DNA of 11,126 nucleotides from Lachnospiraceae bacterium. GTDB taxonomy: Bacteria > Bacillota > Clostridia > Lachnospirales > Lachnospiraceae. Below the pieces are notes generated by a model, which worked only from the letters and a program-made list of their open reading frames with translations, was not told the origin of the DNA and did no database searches. Numbering within the stretch: the first letter of the stretch is position 1; each line of letters starts with the position of its first letter. Below are positions 1 through 6,001 of the stretch, piece by piece. The stretch lies in contig JAJQCL010000077.1 of the NCBI GenBank assembly GCA_021202715.1, positions 1 through 11,126 of the forward strand, in the 5' to 3' direction. The position numbers and the translations under genes are program-made.

Positions 1-284
1 TACTCCGCTTCATAGAGGTTCTGCCATGTCTGCCAGGGTACATATGTCATGCCGACCGGGAACTGATTGATATCGGGAGACCCCGCCGCCTCGGGCGCCA
101 TGTCGGAGCGGGGACGGGGACTCGGGCTACAGCAGGGGCCGCCGACAGGCGGCTGAGGGCCTGCCCCCCGCTCGGAGCGGCCGGGCCTGCCGTCGGGGCG
201 GGGAGAGCGCCGGCATCCGCATTCCTGATTCCGGCGTCTCGTCGCATAATCCGGCGTATAACCGCCGGAGCATTGACCTGTCAT
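1..284 (-). CDS. cotJA: CotJA-like spore coat protein, N-terminal part (cut by left edge)
   Basis: The minus-strand frame opens with ATG at 284-282, nine nt after an AAGGAG ribosome binding site (295-300), and runs off the left edge without a stop (94 codons visible). The last visible residues, PVGMTYVPWQTWQNLYEAE, match the conserved block near the start of CotJA proteins (family pattern LAMAYVPWQ.W...Y). CotJA is a small protein encoded with CotJB and the manganese-catalase-like CotJC; it helps build the inner spore coat in the mother cell. The conserved block normally begins within about 10-25 residues of the start. Here it follows a roughly 75-residue Arg/Pro/Gly/Cys-rich extension containing CGC and CC motifs. 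The rest of cotJA and probably cotJBC would lie to the left of the window. Identification rests on one short block, but that block is distinctive. Confidence 0.8.
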   Translation of the reverse strand, partial: MTGQCSGGYTPDYATRRRNQECGCRRSPRPDGRPGRSERGAGPQPPVGGPCCSPSPRPRSDMAPEAAGSPDINQFPVGMTYVPWQTWQNLYEAE

Positions 285-321
285 TCTATGAGAACTCCTT
301 TCGGAAAAGAACCTTTTATCA

Positions 322-349
322 TACAATATGAACCGAAATGAAAATGGTG
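322..349 (-). promoter_or_regulatory. SigK/SigE-like promoter of the cotJA-like gene
   Basis: On the minus strand, CACC (349-346) is followed after 15 nt by CATATTGTA (330-322). This fits the SigK pattern AC-N16-CATANNNTA exactly and the related SigE -10 less well. The predicted start falls near 313-315, about 30 nt before the ATG at 284. A mother-cell promoter fits a coat gene. B. subtilis cotJ is SigE-driven, and the two sigma factors have similar -10 elements, so either could act here. Confidence 0.6.
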
Positions 350-362
350 TGTAAATTTCAAG

Positions 363-390
363 TGGAAATTCTGTATCAATGTGGTACAAT
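363..390 (+). promoter_or_regulatory. SigA-type extended -10 promoter of the DUF1015 gene
   Basis: TACAAT (385-390) is preceded by TGG (382-384), giving an extended -10 (TGN-TATAAT-like). A weak -35, TGGAAA (363-368), lies 16 bp upstream. Transcription would start near 396-398, about 100 nt ahead of the ATG at 496. The region 285-495 thus holds two divergent promoters and the leader of the DUF1015 gene. Confidence 0.6.
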
Positions 391-424
391 ATGACACAAG
401 GGACCCAAAGTCAGGAATGGAACG
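391..424 (+). repeat. Leader repeat copy 1 (GACACAAGGGACC-type)
   Basis: This 34-nt stretch directly follows the -10 box of the DUF1015 promoter and aligns without gaps to 3538-3571 behind the mutY promoter. The first 15 nt, ATGACACAAGGGACC, are identical and 29 of 34 positions match overall. Here it is followed by about 70 unrelated nt up to the DUF1015 start. The larger structured element seen at mutY is not present. Confidence 0.7.
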
Positions 425-495
425 CTTGCACAAGGCATTGCATCAGGACTATTCAGAGATATACGGAGAAAAGAGATGAGAGGGGAGTTTCCAGG

Positions 496-1755
496 ATGGC
501 TGTACTGAGACCGTTTTCCTGTATCCGGCCGGAGCCGGAGCTGGCCGCGAAGATCGCTTCGGGGCCGCACAGCGCGATGAGCCAGGATGAGATTCGGAGG
601 AAGATGGAGGACAACCCGCTGAGTTATTCGAGGATCGTGCATCCGCGGCTCCTCATGGGACGCGGCCGCGGAGATGCGGACAGGGCCTACCAGATGGCAG
701 CGGATACGCTGACTGCGTGGGTGGAAAAACATATTATGGTGAGAGACCGGCAGAAAGCCTTCTATCTGTATCGCCTGGAAAGCGATGGCCATGCGCAGAC
801 GGGACTGGTGGGCTGCACGTCGGTGGACGATCTGTTCAACCGCACGATCCGCGCCCATGAGAAGGTGCGCGACAGCAAGCTGCAGGATCTGGCGCATCAC
901 ATGGAGATCTGCCGGGCGCAGATCGGCGGGCCGATCCTGATGGCTTATCGGAGGCGGCAGGAGCTGACGGAATGGATGGAATCCGTGGCGGAACGGCCGC
1001 CCCTCTATGATTTCCTGTCTGAAAACGGCATACAGAATAAGATCTGGAAGATCAGCAACCCGGTGGAGATGACGTGGGTGCAGGAGGCCATGAGCCGTGT
1101 GCCGTCCCTGTATATTTCCGACGGACACCATCGCGTCATGGCAGCTGCGGAGATCTGCCGCAGGAGACGGGAAGCGAAGCCGGATTACACCGGCGAAGAG
1201 CCGTGGAACTGGTTCACCTGTGTCTGCTTTCCTGATGATCAGCTGCGGATTCTTCCCTACAGTCGTATGGTGGAGGGGCTCAATGGCCGCACGGAGACGA
1301 GGTTTCTTGAACAGGTGGCGCGTTCCTTTCAGATGGAGGATTGTGCGAGCAGGCAGGAAGCGATCCCGAACCGTCGGGGACAGTTTGGCATGTGTCTGTC
1401 CGGCCGGTGGCGGCGGCTGACGCTGCGCGAGGAGCTGCGCCCGCAGGAGGTTCCCGGCAGTCTGGATGTGTCCGTGCTGGGAAATCGTATTCTGCGGCCG
1501 ATTCTGGGCATTGGAAATGTGAGAAATGACAGCCGCCTGGAATTTATCGGAGGCCTGAAACAGGCTCAGGCGGTGGAAGAAAAATGTCAGAGGCGGGACC
1601 GCGTCGGCTTCCTGCTGTATCCTACTTCTATGGAGGAGCTTCTGGCTGTGGCCGATGCGGGGGCGACGATGCCGCCCAAGTCCACCTGGTTTGAGCCGAA
1701 GCTCTGCAACGGGCTTTTTATCCGTCCCTTCGAGGAAGAAATCTGTAACCAATGA
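496..1755 (+). CDS. DUF1015 family protein
   Basis: This 419-residue protein has the hallmarks of DUF1015. It begins MAVLRPFSCIRPEPELAAKI (family style: start, then ..PF.AIRP.PELA). It carries SDGHHRV at 209-215 (the DGHHR signature) and ends with MPPKSTWFEPKLCNG near 392-406, the usual closing block. The biochemical function is not established; the conserved His/Asp residues suggest an enzyme, which is inference. The frame is open from 379, but ATG 496 is preferred: it has AGGGGAG (481-487) eight nt upstream and begins exactly where the family begins. Upstream in-frame codons fall in the leader repeat and have no ribosome binding site. The stop TGA (1753-1755) abuts the AGGAGG serving the flippase gene, so the two genes are probably co-transcribed. 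The long antisense frame over this gene is a composition shadow. Confidence 0.9.
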   Translation: MAVLRPFSCIRPEPELAAKIASGPHSAMSQDEIRRKMEDNPLSYSRIVHPRLLMGRGRGDADRAYQMAADTLTAWVEKHIMVRDRQKAFYLYRLESDGHAQTGLVGCTSVDDLFNRTIRAHEKVRDSKLQDLAHHMEICRAQIGGPILMAYRRRQELTEWMESVAERPPLYDFLSENGIQNKIWKISNPVEMTWVQEAMSRVPSLYISDGHHRVMAAAEICRRRREAKPDYTGEEPWNWFTCVCFPDDQLRILPYSRMVEGLNGRTETRFLEQVARSFQMEDCASRQEAIPNRRGQFGMCLSGRWRRLTLREELRPQEVPGSLDVSVLGNRILRPILGIGNVRNDSRLEFIGGLKQAQAVEEKCQRRDRVGFLLYPTSMEELLAVADAGATMPPKSTWFEPKLCNGLFIRPFEEEICNQ

Positions 1756-1772
1756 GGAGGACATGAACTGTC

Positions 1773-3404
1773 ATGAACCAAGAGAATAAGCGGAACGGCT
1801 TCATCATGCAGGGAAGCATTCTGGCGATCGCCGGGATCCTCGTCCGCATCATCGGCATCCTGTACCGGAAACCTCTGACCAGTATCATCGGGGATGAGGG
1901 AAACGGCTATTACAGCATGGCCTACAATATTTATACGATCATTCTGCTGCTGGCTTCCTACAGCATTCCTTCCGCTGTCTCGAAGGTCATTGCCCAGCGG
2001 CTGGCTCTCCGGGAATATAAAAATGCGCATCGGATCTTTCAGTGCGCACTGATTTATGTGGTGATTGTGGGCGGCGCTGCCAGCCTGTTTACTTTTGTTT
2101 TCGCCGGAGTATTGGTGGACGCCAACACCGTCAGTGTTCTGCGGGTCTTTGTGCCGACGATCTTTTTCTCCGGTCTGCTGGGCGTGCTGCGTGGCTATTT
2201 TCAGGCGCATCAGACCATGATACAGACGTCTCTGTCACAGATTCTGGAACAGATCGTCAACGCTGTTGTCAGTGTCTTTGCGGCCTGGCTTCTGATCCAG
2301 ACGGCAGTGGCCGGGGCGGATTCCACGACAAAAGCCATTCGCGGCGCCACAGGAAGCGCTATGGGTACCGGTGCGGGAGTCCTGATTGCGCTGCTTTTCA
2401 TGTACGGTCTGTACATGATGAACCGGAAGCAGATCCTGCGGAAGGTGGACGCAGACCAGGAGACGCATGTGCTTTCCACCGGAGAAGGGCTCAGGCTCAT
2501 CGTTTTCATGGTGACGCCTTTTATTCTCAGCACTTTTATTTACAACCTGAGTACCGCCCTGAATCAGACCATATACGTGCGGATCATGCTCCTGGTGAAG
2601 CATTATACCTCCTCGGAGGCGGCGACCATGTACGGGATCTACTCCGGGAAAACAGTGGTGATTGTCAACATTCCTATTGCCATCGCTTCGGCCATGTCGG
2701 CGGCAATGATCCCCTCGATTTCGGGAACCTATGCCACAAAGGATGTGCAGGGAACCCGCGACGAGGTGGCTGCGGCGATACAGACGACGATGCTGATCGC
2801 GATTCCGGCTGCCGTGGGTCTGGCGGTGCTGGCGAAACCGATCACGGCGCTGCTCTTCCCGCAGCCGGAGTCTCTGGATACGGCTGCGTCTTTGCTGCGC
2901 GCTTCCGGTATTACGGTGGTGTTTTACTCTCTCTCCACCCTGACCAATGCGGTGCTTCAGGGCATCGGCCAGGTCAACCGGCCTGTCATCCATGCGGCCA
3001 TCGCGCTGGTGGTGCAGACGGTCATTCTGGTTCCGCTTCTGCTCTTTACGGACTGGAATCAGTATTGCATCGTTTTCGCGGCCATCGTCTACTCGTTTAC
3101 CATGTGTCTTCTCAACCAGCGGTCGGTGCGAAAGAGCCTGACCTACCGGCAGGAATATATGCACACCTTCCTGCTGCCGGTTCTGTCGGCGGCGGTCATG
3201 GGAGCCGTGGCCTGGGGCAGCTACGAGGCCTGTTATTCTCTGCTTAAGAGCAATGTGATCTCTGTGGCGGTTGCCATTGTATTGGCTGTGCTCGTGTATT
3301 TTGTCATGATCCTGAAGACCGGTGCAGTGGGCGAAGCGGAACTGCGGAAGATCCCCAAAGGGGGCTCGATGCTTCGTGTCGCGCGGAAGCTGCATCTGGT
3401 GTAA
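1773..3404 (+). CDS. MurJ/SpoVB-family (MOP superfamily) flippase
   Basis: This is a 543-residue, strongly hydrophobic protein with about 14 predicted membrane segments. The N-terminal region reads MQGSILAIAGILVRIIGILY, then RKPLTSIIGDEGNGYYSMAY and LASYSIPSAVSKVIAQRLA. This is the pattern of the Firmicute polysaccharide-export group that includes B. subtilis YtgP (MurJ, lipid II flippase) and SpoVB (needed for spore cortex). The length matches YtgP (about 544) better than SpoVB (about 518). Likely role: flipping an undecaprenyl-linked precursor, probably lipid II, across the membrane. Whether it serves vegetative wall or cortex cannot be decided from sequence alone. ATG 1773 is chosen although AGGAGG (1755-1760) is 12 nt away, which is long. 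A nearer ATG (1763) is out of frame and stops after eight residues. A terminator follows at 3421-3452. Confidence 0.85.
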   Translation: MNQENKRNGFIMQGSILAIAGILVRIIGILYRKPLTSIIGDEGNGYYSMAYNIYTIILLLASYSIPSAVSKVIAQRLALREYKNAHRIFQCALIYVVIVGGAASLFTFVFAGVLVDANTVSVLRVFVPTIFFSGLLGVLRGYFQAHQTMIQTSLSQILEQIVNAVVSVFAAWLLIQTAVAGADSTTKAIRGATGSAMGTGAGVLIALLFMYGLYMMNRKQILRKVDADQETHVLSTGEGLRLIVFMVTPFILSTFIYNLSTALNQTIYVRIMLLVKHYTSSEAATMYGIYSGKTVVIVNIPIAIASAMSAAMIPSISGTYATKDVQGTRDEVAAAIQTTMLIAIPAAVGLAVLAKPITALLFPQPESLDTAASLLRASGITVVFYSLSTLTNAVLQGIGQVNRPVIHAAIALVVQTVILVPLLLFTDWNQYCIVFAAIVYSFTMCLLNQRSVRKSLTYRQEYMHTFLLPVLSAAVMGAVAWGSYEACYSLLKSNVISVAVAIVLAVLVYFVMILKTGAVGEAELRKIPKGGSMLRVARKLHLV

Positions 3405-3420
3405 TTTCTCGGAGTCAGAG

Positions 3421-3452
3421 CGCCTGTCGGGAAACCGGTGGGCGTTTTCTTT
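3421..3452 (+). terminator. Rho-independent terminator after the flippase gene
   Basis: CGCCTGTCGG (3421-3430) pairs with CCGGTGGGCG (3435-3444) over 10 bp, with three central G-U pairs and a GAAA tetraloop. TTTTCTTT (3445-3452) follows. It lies 16 nt after the flippase stop and closes the DUF1015-flippase unit. Confidence 0.85.
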
Positions 3453-3510
3453 ATGGAGAGCTCAGCACAGAAACGATGAGATTCGGATTACATGAAGAAA
3501 GAAGAGTAAA

Positions 3511-3539
3511 TGGACACTGATTGACAGGTATGATATGAT
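3511..3539 (+). promoter_or_regulatory. Strong SigA-type promoter for the mutY leader
   Basis: TGGACA (3511-3516), a 17-bp spacer and TATGAT (3534-3539) form a near-consensus promoter. TGA (3531-3533) adds an extended -10. The predicted start is near 3545-3547, giving mutY a leader of about 250 nt. A second TTGACA (3521-3526) is too close to any -10 to be the working -35. Confidence 0.75.
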
Positions 3540-3790
3540 GACACAAGGGACCAAAGATCAGGAATCGAATGTTTACATTCGTATTCATGATCTTGGGGAC
3601 CGCAACAACATTCGAAAGTAGCCATTTTGGCCGATATATTGGCCAAAATGAGCGGATTTCGAATGTTGTGAGGATTGCGGGATAAGTGAGATAGAAAATC
3701 TTTGATTTTCGTAATCGAACTTATGCACAGCAGTGCGAAGCACGGAGCAATCCGTGGTGTCATCATGCGGTCAGGAATCGAATGTGGAGG
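3535..3790 (+). other. Structured leader element of mutY (possible cis-regulatory RNA or small dispersed element)
   Basis: There is no convincing gene between 3405 and 3795; most of the stretch is this element. Its ends form an imperfect inverted repeat (3535-3550 against 3751-3766, 14 of 16 matching, the outer 10 exact). Inside are several hairpins. H1 pairs 3554-3571 with 3576-3594, with a TTTA loop and small defects. H2 pairs 3605-3617 with 3657-3669 (13 bp), capped by a perfect 10-bp stem 3623-3632/3641-3650. H3 pairs ATAAGT 3682-3687 with ACTTAT 3719-3724 and GAAAATC 3694-3700 with GATTTTC 3704-3710. H4 is CACGGA-GCAA-TCCGTG (3741-3756), a GNRA loop. A second copy of the H1 5' arm (3771-3784) lies one nt before the GGAGG of mutY. 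No known riboswitch class is recognised. It may instead be a small miniature-type insertion. Confidence 0.6.
3538..3571 (+). repeat. Leader repeat copy 2 (GACACAAGGGACC-type)
   Basis: This aligns without gaps to 391-424 (29 of 34 nt), and like that copy it begins at the -10 box of a SigA-type promoter. Its last 14 nt (TCAGGAATCGAATG, 3558-3571) recur exactly at 3771-3784 beside the mutY ribosome binding site, 213 nt downstream. Confidence 0.75.
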
Positions 3791-3795
3791 CTGTG

Positions 3796-4872
3796 ATGGG
3801 AGAGAAGATATGTGACACAGAGGAGGCAGAGGTCCGCCAGCGGATGGCAGCGATGCCGGAGCCTCTTCTTGCCTGGTATGCGTCGGCGCGGCGCGAGCTT
3901 CCCTGGCGCATTTCGCCATCACCCTATCGGGTGTGGATCTCCGAGATCATGCTGCAGCAGACACGCATCGAGGTAGTCCGCGGATATTACGAACGCTTCC
4001 TGGCGGCTTTCCCGGATGTAAATGCTCTGGCGGACGCGGAGGAGACGCGGGTCCTGAAGCTGTGGGAAGGACTGGGCTACTACAGCCGGGCCCGGAATCT
4101 GATGCGGGCCGCCCGTGTCTGCAGGGATGAATACGGCGGAGATCTGCCGAAGACCTATGAGGAACTGCGGGCTCTGCCGGGGATCGGCTCCTATACGGCG
4201 GGTGCGATCGGATCCATCGCACTGGGGCTCTCGGTTCCGGCCGTCGATGGAAATGTTTTCCGCGTGGTGATGCGGTATCTGGCCGATGATTCCGATATCT
4301 CCCGGGCGTCGGTGCGGCGGTGCACGGAAGAGCGGATTCGGGCGGTTCTTCCGCCGGGGCAGGCAGGCGTCTTTAACCAGGCGATCATGGAACTGGGAGA
4401 AACGGTCTGTGTTCCGGGCGGGCGGCCTTTGTGCGCGTCCTGCCCGCTGGCGGCTTCCTGTCTCGCACGCGAGCAGGGGAATCCGGAGGCCTATCCGGTA
4501 CGGCCTGTGAAAAAAGCGCGTGCAGTGGAAGAGAAGACCATTCTGGTGATTTCCTGCGGGAACCGTTATGCCATCCACAGGCGTCCGGAGGAAGGTCTGC
4601 TGGCCGGAATGTATGAGCTGCCCTGGCTTCCCGGCAAGAAAAGCCGGGCGGAGATGGAAGAATGGATGGCTGAAAAAGCCGGGGACGGTGAACTGATGGA
4701 TCTGCCGGAAGCCCGTCATATCTTTTCGCATATCGAGTGGCATATGACCGGTTGGCGGATCGCTCTGGACGAGGAGATCCCGGGAGAGTGGTTCTTCGAG
4801 GAGGCGGAAACGATCCGCAGAGAATATCCTCTTCCGACGGCATTTCGTGCCTATGCCGCACATATTCAATGA
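3796..4872 (+). CDS. mutY: A/G-specific adenine glycosylase MutY
   Basis: MutY removes adenine mispaired with 8-oxoguanine in base-excision repair. The 358-residue product has the full family layout. SEIMLQQT carries the catalytic Glu50. The helix-hairpin-helix LPGIGSYTAGAI is at 127-138, and VDGNVFRV contains the catalytic Asp151. The iron-sulfur cysteines are 205, 213, 216 and 222. A C-terminal NUDIX-like domain from about 245 has GLLAGMYELP and the 8-oxoG-sensing HIFSH (308-312). The first cysteine gap is seven residues (C-x7-C-x2-C-x5-C), where E. coli has six. ATG 3796 is chosen for its GGAGG (3786-3790) at 5-nt spacing. The frame stays open upstream from GTG 3733, but that part is the structured leader. 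The lipid kinase gene follows after 55 nt and may be co-transcribed. Confidence 0.95.
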   Translation: MGEKICDTEEAEVRQRMAAMPEPLLAWYASARRELPWRISPSPYRVWISEIMLQQTRIEVVRGYYERFLAAFPDVNALADAEETRVLKLWEGLGYYSRARNLMRAARVCRDEYGGDLPKTYEELRALPGIGSYTAGAIGSIALGLSVPAVDGNVFRVVMRYLADDSDISRASVRRCTEERIRAVLPPGQAGVFNQAIMELGETVCVPGGRPLCASCPLAASCLAREQGNPEAYPVRPVKKARAVEEKTILVISCGNRYAIHRRPEEGLLAGMYELPWLPGKKSRAEMEEWMAEKAGDGELMDLPEARHIFSHIEWHMTGWRIALDEEIPGEWFFEEAETIRREYPLPTAFRAYAAHIQ

Positions 4873-4927
4873 AGAAGGAACCACAGAAGACGTACCTCAT
4901 GAGAACAGGCGACAGGAGGAAATAGAT

Positions 4928-5899
4928 ATGAAGCGATTGCTGGTGATTGTCAATCCGCATGCCGGAAAGGGCCAGATCAAAACCCGGCTGGCAGATGTTC
5001 TGGATCTCTGCGTGAAAGCCGGTTATCGGGCCGAGGTGTATATCACACAGGGGAGCGGGGATGCTACAACGGTGGTCAGACGGCGCGGAGCCCATGTGGA
5101 TCGTGTGATTTGCAGCGGCGGAGACGGGACACTGAGTGAGACCATCAATGGCCTGATGCAGCTTCCGCCGGAGAAACGGCCGGAGCTGGGGTATATTTCT
5201 GCTGGAACGACTAATGATTTTGCACACAGCCTGAAGCTGCCGGCACGGATCCTGGATGCGGCGCAGGTGGCAGTGGGCGGCGCGCCCTTTCCCGTCGATA
5301 TCGGAAGAGTGAATGATGCCTGGTTTTGCTATCTGGTCGGTTTCGGGGCTTTCACGGAGGTCTCCTACGCCACCTCTCAGGCGCTGAAACGGCAGCTGGG
5401 ACATACGGCCTATATTATGGAAGCAGCCAAAGAACTCATGGATCTGAAGCCCTGGCATGTGCGCGCGGTGCTCGGTGAGGAGATCTTTGAGTCAGATTTT
5501 CTGTGTGGTTTTGTCAGCAATTCCAATCGGGTAGCCGGGATGTCCGGCATCTGGGGGAAGGATATCCGGATGGACGACGGGCTCTTTGAGGTGACACTGA
5601 TCCGGATGCCGTCTGATATTGTGGGTTGGGGGGAGGCTGTGACGACGCTGCTTTCTCCGGAGGCCCGGTCGAATCTGGTGATCCGCCGCAAGGCGAACCA
5701 TTTGCATTTCTTCAGCGAGGCGCCTGTCGATTGGGTGAAGGACGGCGAATTTGCCGGTTCCTTCACGGAAGTCGAAGTCGAAGCTCTTCTTTGTCCGATT
5801 CGGATCCTGCGAAAGCCGGATGCCGGTGAAACGGTCGGCAAACGGTCGGAATGTGCGCCGAAGCGGGAGGAGAGCGCGGAAATATCGGAGAAAATGTGA
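4928..5899 (+). CDS. Diacylglycerol kinase-family lipid kinase (YegS/DgkB type)
   Basis: This 323-residue protein belongs to the soluble diacylglycerol/sphingosine kinase family. It has VNPHAGKG at 8-15, the nucleotide-binding CSGGDGT at 62-68, AGTTNDFA at 82-89 (the family GTxNDFA), DDGLFEV at 216-222 and a late KDGE at 271-274. Such enzymes phosphorylate diacylglycerol to phosphatidic acid; in Firmicutes, DgkB recycles diacylglycerol released by lipoteichoic acid synthesis. Other lipid substrates are possible, so the exact one is inference. ATG 4928 has AGGAGG (4914-4919) at 8-nt spacing and starts at the conserved MKRLLVIVNP. The roughly 25-residue polar tail after RILRKP is unlike the rest and probably dispensable. 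It sits 55 nt after mutY with no terminator between, and directly before the rpoD promoter, where dnaG would often be found. Confidence 0.9.
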   Translation: MKRLLVIVNPHAGKGQIKTRLADVLDLCVKAGYRAEVYITQGSGDATTVVRRRGAHVDRVICSGGDGTLSETINGLMQLPPEKRPELGYISAGTTNDFAHSLKLPARILDAAQVAVGGAPFPVDIGRVNDAWFCYLVGFGAFTEVSYATSQALKRQLGHTAYIMEAAKELMDLKPWHVRAVLGEEIFESDFLCGFVSNSNRVAGMSGIWGKDIRMDDGLFEVTLIRMPSDIVGWGEAVTTLLSPEARSNLVIRRKANHLHFFSEAPVDWVKDGEFAGSFTEVEVEALLCPIRILRKPDAGETVGKRSECAPKREESAEISEKM

Positions 5900-5900
5900 A

Positions 5901-5925
5901 AAAAATCCGTGAAAAAGGGATTTTT
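5901..5925 (+). terminator. Weak AT-rich hairpin after the lipid kinase gene
   Basis: AAAAATCC (5901-5908) pairs with GGATTTTT (5918-5925) around a 9-nt loop, directly after the stop. The T run is part of the stem and there is little G/C, so it is at best a weak or bidirectional terminator. It lies five nt before the rpoD -35. Confidence 0.4.
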
Positions 5926-5929
5926 CATG

Positions 5930-5958
5930 TTTACATTTGGAGAAAAAAAGGCTATAAT
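5930..5958 (+). promoter_or_regulatory. SigA-type promoter of rpoD
   Basis: TTTACA (5930-5935), a 17-bp spacer and a perfect TATAAT (5953-5958) give a strong vegetative promoter. Transcription would start near 5965, about 37 nt before the GTG start. rpoD can therefore be transcribed independently and may autoregulate. Confidence 0.85.
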
Positions 5959-6001
5959 GTCTCTTTAAGATACGATTTTATTATGGGGAGAGAGGCGCAC
6001 A

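Noticed and set aside
376..1764. 462-codon minus-strand frame opposite the DUF1015 gene
   Set aside because: It is antisense to a clear family member. The translation is rich in His, Arg and Pro with no recognisable domain, as expected from the complement of GC-rich coding DNA.
2235..3395. 386-codon minus-strand frame opposite the flippase gene
   Set aside because: The His/Arg/Gln-rich composition is typical of the complement of a membrane protein gene, and there is no domain or ribosome binding site.
3589..3604. GGGGACCGC following a hairpin, resembling the T-box core TGGNACC
   Set aside because: The core is off by one base. There is no terminator/antiterminator pair and no Stem I motif, and mutY is not an amino-acid-related gene.
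3733..3795. Upstream GTG start giving mutY 21 extra residues
   Set aside because: The extra residues are translated leader hairpin and repeat, there is no ribosome binding site at the GTG, and GGAGG sits correctly before ATG 3796.
3488..3922. 144-codon minus-strand frame across the mutY leader
   Set aside because: It overlaps the mutY start and the structured element, has no recognisable domain and starts inside mutY without a ribosome binding site.
4385..5458. 357-codon minus-strand frame opposite mutY and the lipid kinase gene
   Set aside because: It spans two well-supported sense genes and their spacer, with no domain content.
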